Assembly: GCA_900545005.1 (NCBI GenBank)
Contig: UQXO01000007.1
Location: 11,250-75,249, forward strand
Source: an uncultured Mycoplasmatota bacterium
Lineage (GTDB): Bacteria; Bacillota_I; Bacilli_A; RF39; UBA660
Reading direction: 5' to 3'
Length of the DNA: 64,000 bases
Shown here one piece after another: positions 7,193-16,130 of the stretch; positions within the stretch are counted from its first letter, which is position 1; each line of letters opens with the position of its first letter. Below the pieces are notes generated by a model, which was given only the letters and a program-made list of their open reading frames with translations, did no database searches and was not told the origin of the DNA. Both the position numbers and the translations under genes were made by a program.

Positions 7193-9169
7193 ATGAAAAG
7201 TAAAAAGAAATTAATAATAACTAGTATCTCTATAATAGCTATATGTATTGCCTTTATTGGTTTATCTTATGCTTATTGGTATGTAAGAAATATCCAGGAT
7301 ACTACTAGCAATGCAACGACGGGATGTTTTCAAGTAGAGCTCACTAATCAATCGGGAGAAATAAATTTAGATAATGCATATCCAATTACAGATGAAGAAG
7401 GTCTTAAGTTAAAACCATTTAGTTTTACCATTCATAATACTTGTAGTATTTTTGCTCATTATTATGTAAATGTAGAATTATTAGAAGGTACAACTTTAAA
7501 TAGTCATTATGTAGCTACGAGAGTTAATAATGAAGAGATTAAGACTTTAGATAGCTTTAATACAGCAGTAACTACTATCGACAACAGCGTATCTTCATAT
7601 ACGGTAGCTGAAGGTTACCTAGGAGCCGATGACCAAGAAGACTATAGTATTTCCTTATGGATAGATGAAGATGTAACGGTAGATGATGATATCTTTGGAA
7701 AGATTTTTAAATCAAAAGTAGTAGTAAATTCTGAACCTGGTAGCTATGATCCTGTAAGTGCTGGCTATACTAAGCTAGGTGATGCTATCTTAGCTAATGA
7801 ATATCAAACAACGCCAGATATAGCTAAGGCAAAAATTGCTAATAAACAAGAAGTTGATTTAACTAATACTGCTCCCGTAATTAAATGGGTTGAAAAGACA
7901 GGAGAAAATTCAACCAAAAGTATTATAAAAATTAGCTCAAATTCGATTAATATAGATGATGCTACTAGTGAATTAACTGAGAATGATACAAAATTAAAAC
8001 TATATACATCGTATTCATTTGATGCTGATACGGCAAAATATAAATTAAGTAATCCGATTGTTGCTGATCCAACTACTTTAGATTATTCAAATGGAACTAA
8101 TTATTATATTATAGAAGAAGATATGAGTTTTAACCAAATGACAAAAAAGTTATTTACTCATAATCTCTTGAGTGACATTACCATATATCTTATTAAAGAC
8201 GCTTCTAAGTCATCTTCAAAATTGATGTTAAATAATACTTCTTATGATAGTGTAAAATATAATCTTAATGTAACGTCTTTAACAGAAATGGAGTTAGAAA
8301 CTGATAAATCTGATAGAGGCTTATATCAAAGTACTGATGATTATGGGACAACCTATTATTATCGAGGCAATGTTAAGAATAACAATGTTTATTTTGCCGG
8401 ATTTTATTGGCAAATAGTGAGAATAAACGGTGATGGTTCCATAAGACTTATTTATAATGGTGCCGTAAAAAATGCTAATGGCATAAATCAATCAATAAAT
8501 AGTAAAACTTATCAATTTAATAAAGTATATAATGATCCTGCTTATGTTGGCTATATGTATGGTGATTCGGAGGGAACGACAGTTGATGAAGTTCATAACA
8601 ATACTAATTCATCGCCTATTAAAATAATAATAGATAACTGGTATCAAAATAACATTATTAGCAATGGTTACGACGACTATATATCAATAACTGCCGGATT
8701 TTGTGGAGATAGAACAGTTATTAAAGGCGATGGTGTAAGTAACACAGCGGAAACAACATTTGGAGCACTAGGAAGACTGCAGCAGAATTCTGCACAATTC
8801 AATTGTCCAGAATTATCAAGGGATTTATATACAACTGCTGATGCTAATATTGGAAATAAGGCGTTAACATATCCAATTGGTTTAATAACTTCTGATGAAT
8901 TAGTCTTTGCTGGCATGGATTCTAAACATACTAATAGGTTATCTTGGATTTATTCAGAATTAAATAGTTGGACTATGTCACCTTCCACATTTAACGTATC
9001 ATATTCGATGGGGAGATTGTTTTATCAAATTGGTAGTGGATATATTCATATTCATGGGTGGCCAACAAGCACGTTAAGTGTCCGTCCTGTTATAAATCTA
9101 AAAGAAGATGTAGAAATATCAGGTGGAATGGGGACGGCAAATGATCCATTTATTGTGAAAACTAATTAA
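7193..9169 (+). CDS. Surface protein: SipW-type signal, TasA-like domain, lectin/FGE-like C-terminus
   Basis: Exported protein of 658 residues. The N-terminus ends its hydrophobic stretch with GLSYAYW, and residues about 40-185 match the beta domain of the 5811 and 25889 proteins. Residues about 390-658 match the C-terminus of the 25889 protein, with shared landmarks: YYYRGNV, FYWQIVRINGDGSIRLIY, GYMYG, IDNWY, LTYPIGL, VRPVINL and a final GTANDPF. I take this as a C-type-lectin/formylglycine-enzyme-like fold of the DUF6273 kind; that is inference. Unlike the 25889 gene, its C-terminal codons are as AT-rich as the rest of the genome. Preceded by AGGAGA, closed by two strong terminators. Confidence 0.72.
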   Translation: MKSKKKLIITSISIIAICIAFIGLSYAYWYVRNIQDTTSNATTGCFQVELTNQSGEINLDNAYPITDEEGLKLKPFSFTIHNTCSIFAHYYVNVELLEGTTLNSHYVATRVNNEEIKTLDSFNTAVTTIDNSVSSYTVAEGYLGADDQEDYSISLWIDEDVTVDDDIFGKIFKSKVVVNSEPGSYDPVSAGYTKLGDAILANEYQTTPDIAKAKIANKQEVDLTNTAPVIKWVEKTGENSTKSIIKISSNSINIDDATSELTENDTKLKLYTSYSFDADTAKYKLSNPIVADPTTLDYSNGTNYYIIEEDMSFNQMTKKLFTHNLLSDITIYLIKDASKSSSKLMLNNTSYDSVKYNLNVTSLTEMELETDKSDRGLYQSTDDYGTTYYYRGNVKNNNVYFAGFYWQIVRINGDGSIRLIYNGAVKNANGINQSINSKTYQFNKVYNDPAYVGYMYGDSEGTTVDEVHNNTNSSPIKIIIDNWYQNNIISNGYDDYISITAGFCGDRTVIKGDGVSNTAETTFGALGRLQQNSAQFNCPELSRDLYTTADANIGNKALTYPIGLITSDELVFAGMDSKHTNRLSWIYSELNSWTMSPSTFNVSYSMGRLFYQIGSGYIHIHGWPTSTLSVRPVINLKEDVEISGGMGTANDPFIVKTN

Positions 9170-9220
9170 GTAACGGGGCCGAAATTAATGTGTTCTCTTA
9201 TCAAATGGCCCCGTTACTTT
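9168..9220. terminator. Strong terminator after surface-protein operon
   Basis: A 13-bp stem, AAGTAACGGGGCC with GGCCCCGTTACTT, around a 26-base loop. It is much more GC-rich than its surroundings. Confidence 0.8.
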
Positions 9221-9227
9221 GAATATT

Positions 9228-9259
9228 AAGACTTGTAGAAATTCTATAAGTCTTTTTTT
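9228..9259 (+). terminator. Second tandem terminator
   Basis: AAGACTT and AAGTCTT arms, with an inner TAGAA/TTCTA pairing, followed by a T run (9255-9259). With the previous hairpin it isolates sigK from the upstream operon. Confidence 0.85.
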
Positions 9260-9294
9260 AATACTAATTAAATACAATGTACTAGGGTGGTTTA

Positions 9295-9987
9295 ATGATA
9301 AATATAATTATAAACTTCTTGAAAAGTATTTTCTTATTTACAGGGAGTTATTCTAATACAGTCTTTAAAGAACCATTAAGTCCATTAGAAGAAGAAAAGT
9401 ATATTAACTTAATGGAAACCGGAGATAAGGAAGCTAGAAATATCTTAATCGAACATAATCTTAGATTAGTAGCCCATATCGTTAAGAAATTTAATCCTCC
9501 ACTGACTCTAACTGATGATTTAATAAGTATTGGGACTATAGGACTTATTAAAGGAATAGATTCTTATAAGAAGAATAAGAATATTAAAATTACTACTTAT
9601 GCTGCTAGATGTATAGAAAATGAAATTCTTATGTATTATCGCCAATCTAAGAAATATCAAAATACTGTTTCTTTAGATGATTATATTGGTATTGATAAAG
9701 AAGGTAATAAGATTAATTTAAAAGATGTTATTAAAGATAAGAATAAACCTATTGAAGAAGAATTATATCTTAAAGATAATATCGACTTATTAAAGAAATT
9801 TATTACGAAGTTAAATAAAAGAGAACAGAATATCATTACTAATAGGTATGGTCTTAATAATAGAAAAGCTAAGACTCAAAAAGAAATAGCTAAAGAAATG
9901 CATATCTCTAGAAGTTATGTTTCCAGAATAGAAAAACGAGCGATAAGTAAAATCCTAAGAGAATTTATTAAGACTTCGAAGACTTAA
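9295..9987 (+). CDS. sigK: Late sporulation sigma factor SigK
   Basis: Mother-cell-specific RNA polymerase sigma factor of the last stage of endospore formation. Residues 1-20 are hydrophobic (MINIIINFLKSIFLFTG) and correspond to the membrane-bound pro-sequence that SpoIVFB removes in Bacillus. Then come the family hallmarks EARNILIEHNLRLVAHIVKKF, DLISIGTIGLIKGI, TYAARCIENEILMY and, at the C-terminus, KEMHISRSYVSRIEKRA. At 230 residues the gene is uninterrupted, with no skin-type element. The binding site AGGGTGG precedes ATG 9295. The -10-like AATACAAT (9271-9278) resembles the sigma-E -10, but no -35 is visible. The 3' end overlaps the convergent gene by 20 bases. Confidence 0.92.
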   Translation: MINIIINFLKSIFLFTGSYSNTVFKEPLSPLEEEKYINLMETGDKEARNILIEHNLRLVAHIVKKFNPPLTLTDDLISIGTIGLIKGIDSYKKNKNIKITTYAARCIENEILMYYRQSKKYQNTVSLDDYIGIDKEGNKINLKDVIKDKNKPIEEELYLKDNIDLLKKFITKLNKREQNIITNRYGLNNRKAKTQKEIAKEMHISRSYVSRIEKRAISKILREFIKTSKT

Positions 9988-10261
9988 TAAGTTTTAAAGA
10001 CTTAGAAGGTTTTATGGAATTTAAATATTCTAAGATAATAAAACCTGCTGGAAACTTATTAATATTACGAATACTTTTGATGATAATAGAACATTCAAGA
10101 AAATTGACTACTAGGTCATTACCTCTCTTATGAATGTTTTCTAAAGAACCATAATTATCATATAGAAGAGAATTAAGATATTCTAAGTTATTAGTTTTTC
10201 TCTTAAAACCATTATAATCAATTAAAATATAATTTACTTTTAAAGATATTTCTATTTTCAT
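9968..10261 (-). CDS. Hypothetical protein, 97 aa
   Basis: I do not recognise this product. It is a small soluble-looking protein rich in Ile, Asn, Lys and Leu, with a basic tail (SIKPSKSLKLIKSSKS). Translation most likely starts at ATG 10261 because the in-frame GTG further up is part of the binding site GTGAGGA. It is convergent with sigK and overlaps its end by 20 bases. The upstream side faces deoD across about 130 bases of very AT-rich DNA. Confidence 0.6.
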   Translation of the reverse strand: MKIEISLKVNYILIDYNGFKRKTNNLEYLNSLLYDNYGSLENIHKRGNDLVVNFLECSIIIKSIRNINKFPAGFIILEYLNSIKPSKSLKLIKSSKS

Positions 10262-10359
10262 AATATTCCTCACTAGGTATTTAGGGTACTCTAAAGATGA
10301 TGGTTTGTAAAGAAAAATATCACAAAAAATAAACTTTTTGTTTAAATAATATTATTTTT

Positions 10360-10368
10360 TGCTATAAT
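10360..10368 (+). promoter_or_regulatory. Extended -10 promoter of deoD
   Basis: TGC followed directly by TATAAT (10363-10368). The -35 is weak. Predicted start near 10375, immediately before the AGGAGG binding site. Confidence 0.65.
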
Positions 10369-10389
10369 GTAATCATAGGAGGATAGAAA

Positions 10390-11121
10390 ATGAAACCACA
10401 AGATGAACCTATACATATTAAAGTTGAAAAGAAAAGTGATATAGCGCCTTTAGTATTGATGCCAGGAGATCCGTTGCGTGCTAAATACATAGCTGAAAAA
10501 TTCTTAGATAATGCTAGACTCGTCACCAGTGTTCGCAATATGTTTGGCTTTACAGGAACTTATAAGGGAAAGAAAATTACCATCATGGGAAGTGGCATGG
10601 GTATGCCTAGTATGAGTATCTATGCCTTTGAATTGTTTTATTACTTTGGAGTAGAAAAAATCATTCGCATCGGTACCTGTGGAGTAGTGACGAAAGATAT
10701 TAAAGTACCCGAGTTAATTTTAGCTGACAGTGTATATAGTCTTTCTAATTTTGCTTATAACTATGATGGGTATGATAAAAATATGGAGTATCCTAGTAAG
10801 ACTTTGAATGCTTCTATTATTAAGACGGCGGAAGAACAAGGAAAAAAACTCCATGTCGGCACGATGCTTACTTGTGATGCTTTTGGACCTTATATTGATA
10901 TGGATAAAGTCTTAAGAAGAATTCCCGAAGAAGTAAAACCAATTGCCGAAGAGATGGAAGCTTATGCTCTAGTTCACGTTGCTAATACTTTTAAACGTGA
11001 GGCCACCGCAATTGTAACAGCGGTTGATTCCAAGTTTAGTGATGTCGTTTTACCTATAGAAGACCGGGAAAAGTCCTTGGATGATATGATTACTCTAGCA
11101 CTTGATGCTATTATAAGATAA
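10390..11121 (+). CDS. deoD: Purine-nucleoside phosphorylase, DeoD type
   Basis: Hexameric phosphorylase that cleaves purine (deoxy)nucleosides with phosphate to free base and (deoxy)ribose-1-phosphate in purine salvage. The phosphate-binding MPGDPLRAKYIAEKFL is at about residues 19-34. GSGMGMPSMSIY and RIGTCG follow, with the substrate-contacting EMEAYAL near 190. The catalytic Asp aligns with the D of IVTAVD; the Ser that usually precedes it is Val here. Length 243 is normal. The binding site AGGAGG lies close to the ATG behind an extended -10 promoter. A GNRA-loop hairpin at 11146 ends the transcript. Confidence 0.93.
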   Translation: MKPQDEPIHIKVEKKSDIAPLVLMPGDPLRAKYIAEKFLDNARLVTSVRNMFGFTGTYKGKKITIMGSGMGMPSMSIYAFELFYYFGVEKIIRIGTCGVVTKDIKVPELILADSVYSLSNFAYNYDGYDKNMEYPSKTLNASIIKTAEEQGKKLHVGTMLTCDAFGPYIDMDKVLRRIPEEVKPIAEEMEAYALVHVANTFKREATAIVTAVDSKFSDVVLPIEDREKSLDDMITLALDAIIR

Positions 11122-11145
11122 AGGGCGTTGGCAAGCACCAACTTG

Positions 11146-11170
11146 AAATATAGGGAAACCTATATTTTTT
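11146..11170 (+). terminator. Terminator after deoD
   Basis: AAATATAGG, GAAA loop, CCTATATTT, then TTT. A second small hairpin (GTTGG/CCAAC, 11127-11142) lies just upstream. Confidence 0.75.
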
Positions 11171-11184
11171 AAGGATTAATATAT

Positions 11185-12042
11185 ATGGATAATGAATATA
11201 GAAATTATTTGACAAGTGTTAGAAAGTATCCTGATAATACCGTTAATAGTTATCTTAGTGATATTACTATCTTTAAAGAGTATTTAAGTTCTTTAAAGAT
11301 TAATTATCTTAAAGTAGATAAAGATATTATTAGAGAATATTTAAAAGTCTTAGGAAATAGTAATTATAAGAGTAGTAGTATTAATAGAATTCTTTCTAGT
11401 CTAAAGAATTATTATGATTATTTAGAATATAAACATCTAATAGAATATAATCCTCTTAAGGATTTAAATAGACCAAAGAAAGAAAAAAGACTACCAAATT
11501 TCATTAATAATAATGACTACGAAGAGATAATAAAGAAATCCCTAGAACGGACTGACTTTATAGGACGCAGAAATACTCTTTTACTAGAACTTCTTTATAG
11601 TAGTGGGATAAGAATTAGTGAAGCTCTTAATATTAAGATTAAAGATATTAATATGGGTGATAAAAGTATTAGAATCCTAGGAAAAGGTAGTAAGATGCGC
11701 ATAGTCTATTTTGGAGAGTATGCTAAAGAGTATTTAGAAGAGTATCTTAAAGTAAGAAATAGTTCTTTAGAATATTTATTTCTAAATAAGAATAATACTC
11801 TCTTAACAAGAAGAGGAGCCGAGTATATAATTAGTAATTTGGTTAAAACTAGTCTTCTAAAGAAGAAAGTAACACCCCATACATTTCGACATTCTTATGC
11901 TACCGAAATGTTAAATAATGGCGCCGATATTAGAAGTGTTCAAGAACTCTTAGGACATTCTTCTCTTTCCACGACAGGTATTTATACACATGTGACTAAT
12001 GAAGTTGTAAGAAGAGAATATTTAAAAGCTTTTAAAAGATAA
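11185..12042 (+). CDS. Tyrosine recombinase, XerC/XerD-like
   Basis: Site-specific recombinase of 285 residues. The N-terminal SAM-like core-binding domain (about 1-85) is followed by the catalytic domain with the full set of active residues: R143 (SSGIRISEAL), K167 (LGKGSK), H232 and R235 (PHTFRHSYAT), H258 (LLGHSSLSTT) and Tyr267 (IYTH). This spacing is typical of XerD, which resolves chromosome dimers at dif. XerC, CodV and phase-switch invertases are also possible, and this is the only tyrosine recombinase in the window. It follows the deoD terminator closely, with binding site AAGGA. Confidence 0.85.
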   Translation: MDNEYRNYLTSVRKYPDNTVNSYLSDITIFKEYLSSLKINYLKVDKDIIREYLKVLGNSNYKSSSINRILSSLKNYYDYLEYKHLIEYNPLKDLNRPKKEKRLPNFINNNDYEEIIKKSLERTDFIGRRNTLLLELLYSSGIRISEALNIKIKDINMGDKSIRILGKGSKMRIVYFGEYAKEYLEEYLKVRNSSLEYLFLNKNNTLLTRRGAEYIISNLVKTSLLKKKVTPHTFRHSYATEMLNNGADIRSVQELLGHSSLSTTGIYTHVTNEVVRREYLKAFKR

Positions 12043-12117
12043 AAATGGTCTAAAATAAAAAGAATATTCTATATTTAATTAGAATAAAAAGAAAGGAATA
12101 GTTAAATTTAACTAGTG

Positions 12118-14751
12118 ATGATGATGAAAAAATTTGTATATGATTTTAATGAGGGCAATAAAGACATGAGAGAACTCTTAGGAGGTAAGGGTGCTAATCT
12201 ATGTAGTATGGCCTCTCTTGGTCTACCTGTTCCCGAGGGGTTTATCATAACGACTGAGGCTTGTAATAAGTATTATGAAGAAAATGAGACCTTACCAGTT
12301 GCTATTGAAGAAGAAATCTATAAACATTTACGTACTTTAGAAGAAAAGACAAAGAAAATCTTAGGAGATGCGAATAAACCCCTATTAGTGTCAGTTCGTA
12401 GTGGAGCTAGAAGTAGTATGCCCGGGATGATGGATACTATCTTAAATTTGGGTCTTAATGATGAGGTAGCCGCTTCTTTAAGCGCGACTATGCAAAATAA
12501 AAGATTTGTCTATGACTCTTATAGACGTCTTATTATGATGTTTTGTGATGTTGTTATGGGTGGTGATAAGAGTCTTTTTGAAGAATATTTAACTACTTAT
12601 AAGAAAGAAAAAGGTTATTCAAGTGATATTGAGCTTTCCGGAGATGATTGGTTCTTTATAACTAATAAATATAAAGAAATGTATAAAGATATTACTAAAG
12701 AAGAGTTTCCTAAGGATGCTACTAGTCAGTTAATAATGGCTGTGGGAGCCGTATTTAAGTCATGGAATAATAAACGAGCTATCTACTATCGTAAGATTAA
12801 TAATATTCCTGATTCTTGGGGAACAGCCGTTAACATTCAAGAGATGGTTTATGGTAATAAGAATAATAATTCCGGAACAGGAGTAGCTTTTAGTAGAAGT
12901 CCTATTACCGGAGAAGATAAACTCTTTGGAGAATATTTAATTAATGCGCAAGGAGAAGATGTAGTAGCAGGAGTAAGAACTCCTAAGAGTATTGATTCTT
13001 TAAAAGAAATTATGCCTAATGTCTATGCCGAATTCCAAAGAATTGCGAAAAGATTAGAAGACTACTATCAAGATATGCAAGATATGGAGTTTACCATAGA
13101 AGATGGACATCTTTATATGTTACAGACGAGAAATGGTAAAAGAACGGGTTTAGCTAGTCTAAATATTGCCACCTCCCTAGTAAAAGAAGGAAAAATTACT
13201 AAGGAAGAAGCTATTGAAAGAGTTAGTATTGATGATATTACGCAAGCAATGCATCCTATATTTAAAGAAGGGAGTCTAAAGAATGCTACTCTTATTGGTA
13301 GTGGTCTTGCCGCTAGTCCTGGAGCCGCCCGAGGAGCTATTGTCTTTGAAGCTAGCAAAGCTATTGAAGAAGCTAAAAAAGGTCATAAGACCATTTTAGT
13401 CCGTCATGAAACTAGTCCCGAAGATATTGAAGGAATGCATTATGCCGAAGGTGTCTTAACTATTAGAGGAGGAATGACTTCTCATGCCGCCGTAGTAGCT
13501 AGAGGAATGGGGATTGTCTGTGTTAGTGGTTGTAGTAATATGGATATTCTTAATAATACTTTAATTACTAAGGATAAGAAAACTCTAAAAGAGGGTGATG
13601 TAATCTCAATTGATGGGACTACTGGTAACGTATATATGGGTTCTTTAGAACTAGAAAGTGCTAGTAGTAATACCGCTTTAACGGACCTTTTAAAGATGTG
13701 TGATGAAGTTAAAAACTTAGGAGTTCGCGCGAATGCAGATACTAAAAAAGATATGGAAATTGCCAAAAACTTTGGAGCTGAAGGAATTGGTCTTGTTCGT
13801 ACGGAACATATGTTCTTTGAGACGATGCGAATCTTTAAATTTAGACAGATGATTCTAGCTCCAGATAAAGAAACGCGTCTAAAAGCCTTAGTATCCCTTC
13901 TTCCTTATCAAGAAAAAGACTTCGAAGAATTATATCGTCTAAATTCCGGCTTACCAGTTGTTATTCGTTACTTAGACCCACCTTTACATGAATTCTTACC
14001 TAAAGAAGATAAAGAAATAGCTGAACTAGCTAAAGTCTTAAATCTTAGTATAGAGGACTTAAAATTAAAAATAGATAGTCTAAAAGAATTTAATCCGATG
14101 ATGGGACATCGTGGCTCAAGATTAGATATAACTTATCCGGAGATTGCCGTTATGCAGACTAATGCCATTATCAGTGCTGCTTGTAATGTTAAGAACGAAG
14201 GAATTGAACCAGTGGTTGAAATCATGTTACCACTTATTATGGATAGTAAAGAATTTATTTATATAAAGAATATTGTAGAAAAAGAGATAAAAAGAGTCTT
14301 AACAAAGAGAAATATAGACTTATCTTATCAGATTGGCGCCATGATAGAAGTTCCTAGAGCCGCTATTCTAGCTGATGAATTAGCTCAAGTTTGTGATTTC
14401 TTCTCTTTTGGAACGAATGATTTAACTCAATTAACTTTTGGTTTCTCTAGAGATGATGCTGCTAAATTCTTAAAAGATTACTATGATAAGAAAATCCTAA
14501 CTACTGATCCCTTTATGAACTTAGATACCAATGGGGTAGGAAAGTTAGTTAAGGTGGCAACTAAATTATCAAGAGCGATAAAACCTAATATTTCCTTAGG
14601 AGTGTGTGGAGAACATGCGGCCTCCCTAGAATCTATTATCTTCTTTGATCGTATTGGCTTATCTTATATATCAGCCTCGGCTTATCGCGTACCAATTGCC
14701 AAACTAGCCGCCGCTAAAGCCGCCCTAATTAATAAGAAAACTAATAACTAG
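12118..14751 (+). CDS. ppdK: Pyruvate, phosphate dikinase
   Basis: Interconverts pyruvate, ATP and phosphate with PEP, AMP and pyrophosphate. In fermenting bacteria it usually runs toward pyruvate with a gain in energy yield. The N-terminal nucleotide-binding domain starts with GGKGANLCSMASLGLPVPEG. The phosphohistidine sits in GGMTSHAAVVARGMG, with the His near residue 456. The C-terminal PEP/pyruvate TIM barrel has the LGVCGEHA motif. About 877 residues, full length. Three ATGs (12118, 12121, 12124) follow a GTG at 12115 and I cannot choose between them. The AAAGGA site (12092-12097) is unusually far upstream, with the palindrome GTTAAATTTAAC between. nifJ downstream uses the pyruvate. Confidence 0.94.
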   Translation: MMMKKFVYDFNEGNKDMRELLGGKGANLCSMASLGLPVPEGFIITTEACNKYYEENETLPVAIEEEIYKHLRTLEEKTKKILGDANKPLLVSVRSGARSSMPGMMDTILNLGLNDEVAASLSATMQNKRFVYDSYRRLIMMFCDVVMGGDKSLFEEYLTTYKKEKGYSSDIELSGDDWFFITNKYKEMYKDITKEEFPKDATSQLIMAVGAVFKSWNNKRAIYYRKINNIPDSWGTAVNIQEMVYGNKNNNSGTGVAFSRSPITGEDKLFGEYLINAQGEDVVAGVRTPKSIDSLKEIMPNVYAEFQRIAKRLEDYYQDMQDMEFTIEDGHLYMLQTRNGKRTGLASLNIATSLVKEGKITKEEAIERVSIDDITQAMHPIFKEGSLKNATLIGSGLAASPGAARGAIVFEASKAIEEAKKGHKTILVRHETSPEDIEGMHYAEGVLTIRGGMTSHAAVVARGMGIVCVSGCSNMDILNNTLITKDKKTLKEGDVISIDGTTGNVYMGSLELESASSNTALTDLLKMCDEVKNLGVRANADTKKDMEIAKNFGAEGIGLVRTEHMFFETMRIFKFRQMILAPDKETRLKALVSLLPYQEKDFEELYRLNSGLPVVIRYLDPPLHEFLPKEDKEIAELAKVLNLSIEDLKLKIDSLKEFNPMMGHRGSRLDITYPEIAVMQTNAIISAACNVKNEGIEPVVEIMLPLIMDSKEFIYIKNIVEKEIKRVLTKRNIDLSYQIGAMIEVPRAAILADELAQVCDFFSFGTNDLTQLTFGFSRDDAAKFLKDYYDKKILTTDPFMNLDTNGVGKLVKVATKLSRAIKPNISLGVCGEHAASLESIIFFDRIGLSYISASAYRVPIAKLAAAKAALINKKTNN

Positions 14752-14773
14752 TACCTTAATTGGTACTTTTTTT
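14750..14773 (+). terminator. Terminator after ppdK
   Basis: AGTACC, six-base loop TTAATT, GGTACT and a T run. The ppdK stop codon is inside the hairpin. Confidence 0.85.
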
Positions 14774-14789
14774 CTTTAAGAAAATATAG

Positions 14790-14795
14790 TATAAT
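14790..14795 (+). promoter_or_regulatory. Probable -10 of the pfkB-smr unit
   Basis: Perfect TATAAT about 25 bases before the gene, following the ppdK terminator. The -35 region (the T run of the terminator) is poor. Confidence 0.45.
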
Positions 14796-14819
14796 TTGTA
14801 ATATAGATGGAGGATAAAA

Positions 14820-15725
14820 ATGATAAAAACATTATCTTTAGGACAAGCTAATTATGATATTTATGTAAGTGTAGATACCTTTCCACAGGAAGGAACAAAA
14901 ACTAGATTTATTAATAAGATTGGTTGTGGTGGAGGAACGTCATGTAACGTTTCTTATATGTTAGCTAAATGGGGTGTTTCATCGACTTTTGCTGGAGTCG
15001 TTGGTAATGATGTTTATGGAACTAGAGTTCGTAAGGAATTAGAAAGTGCAGGAGTAGATACCAGATATATTGAAACTTCTTATGAAAAGGATACCGTCTT
15101 AGCATTTAATATCTTAGATAGTAGTAAAAAGGTCCCAACAAAATTAGAAGTTGCCGATGAATATGTTAAATTAAAGAAGTTTGATTTTGATTTTCAACCA
15201 GACTTAATTATCTTAGATGGTGGTGATACTTATGCTTCTAAACAGACAATCGAAAGATTTCCTCGAGCTATTAGTGTCTTAAAAATAGACCGTTTTAATC
15301 AGGATATTGCTGCTGTAGCTCTAAAAGTCAATTACTTAATTTGTTCTTTAGATTTTGCTAGTGATGTGATGAAATCTCCAGTAGATAAGAGTAATGTGAG
15401 TAGCTTAGTTAATTGTTATACCGAGCTTCGCAATCGTTTTGAACATCAGAATATAATTATTACTTTAGGAAGTAATGGGGCTATGTATTTAGTAGATGAC
15501 CAAATTAAGATTTCTCCCGCTTTAAAGATGGATATCGTAGATACTTCTGGGTGTGGTGATATCTTTACCGGGGCTTTCTGTTACGGACTAGCAGCCAGTT
15601 ATCCTTTAGAAAAGGCTATTAAATATGGTAATATTGCGGCAGGGTTAGCAACGAGAACTATTGGGGGAAGATTATCAATTCCTAAACTAGATGAGGTTAA
15701 TAAAATCTATGAGAAAAATAATTGA
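14820..15725 (+). CDS. PfkB/ribokinase-family carbohydrate kinase
   Basis: Phosphorylates a sugar or sugar derivative with ATP; the substrate cannot be read from the sequence. Full-length ribokinase fold of 301 residues. The N-terminal glycine motif is KIGCGGGTSCNVSYMLAKWG. The C-terminal PfkB signature is DTSGCGDIFTGAFCYGLA with catalytic Asp247. The usual GAGD reads GCGD here. The binding site GGAGG precedes the ATG at 14820. The 3' end overlaps the smr start by 17 bases, so the two genes are coupled. Ribokinase, fructokinase and adenosine kinase-like activities are all possible. Confidence 0.88.
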   Translation: MIKTLSLGQANYDIYVSVDTFPQEGTKTRFINKIGCGGGTSCNVSYMLAKWGVSSTFAGVVGNDVYGTRVRKELESAGVDTRYIETSYEKDTVLAFNILDSSKKVPTKLEVADEYVKLKKFDFDFQPDLIILDGGDTYASKQTIERFPRAISVLKIDRFNQDIAAVALKVNYLICSLDFASDVMKSPVDKSNVSSLVNCYTELRNRFEHQNIIITLGSNGAMYLVDDQIKISPALKMDIVDTSGCGDIFTGAFCYGLAASYPLEKAIKYGNIAAGLATRTIGGRLSIPKLDEVNKIYEKNN

Positions 15726-15987
15726 TCCTTTTACAGATTATTTACCTCATTTAGACTTACACGGTGAGACGACTGCTACTTGTGTTTATCTTGTAGAGTC
15801 GTTTTTACGTGATAATGTGAAACTTAGAAATACGAAAGTAGTAATTATCCATGGTAAAGGTAGTGGAGCTATAAGAGGCAAGACTCATGAACTCTTAAAG
15901 AAAAATAAGACCGTTTCTAAGTATTATATAGATGGTTTAAATGATGGACAAACAATTGTTGAACTAAAAATTGCTAGAAAAATTTGA
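15709..15987 (+). CDS. Stand-alone Smr-domain protein
   Basis: A 92-residue Smr domain without the MutS2 part. The diagnostic DLHGET is near residues 14-19 and HGKGSGAIRG near 47-56, matching the LDxHG and HGxGxG(x)LR motifs. Smr domains bind or nick branched DNA or cleave RNA, in MutS2 during ribosome rescue and recombination control. I chose ATG 15709, giving MRKIIDPF. ATG 15691 in the same frame is possible but has no binding site. The gene overlaps the sugar-kinase end. No terminator is obvious downstream. Confidence 0.8.
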   Translation: MRKIIDPFTDYLPHLDLHGETTATCVYLVESFLRDNVKLRNTKVVIIHGKGSGAIRGKTHELLKKNKTVSKYYIDGLNDGQTIVELKIARKI

Positions 15988-16068
15988 CAAAACCTAGGAA
16001 ATTTGGTAATATTAAGTCCCAATGGTAACTCGTATATATAGTAAAGATAGGCATCTTCGGATTGAAAT

Positions 16069-16097
16069 TTGACATTTGTAAACTTTTGTGCTATAAT
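16069..16097 (+). promoter_or_regulatory. Consensus promoter TTGACA-17-TATAAT with extended TGC
   Basis: Perfect -35 (16069-16074), 17-base spacer and perfect -10 (16092-16097), preceded by TGC. Transcription should start near 16104. The strongest predicted promoter in the window. Confidence 0.92.
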
Positions 16098-16130
16098 GTC
16101 GCTATCAAAGGGTTTTTAGGGGGAATGGTT

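Noticed and set aside
9168..9987. A skin-like element interrupting sigK
   Set aside because: The sigK frame is continuous from pro-sequence to region 4.
9968..10261. ComK-like competence regulator
   Set aside because: I considered it because of comEA/comEC at the other end, but the 97-residue product shows none of the ComK motifs I know.
13113..13766. Antisense open frames inside ppdK, and similar ones in greA, glyS, mtaB and the P-type ATPase
   Set aside because: They mirror the codon periodicity of the sense gene, lack binding sites and have no recognisable products.
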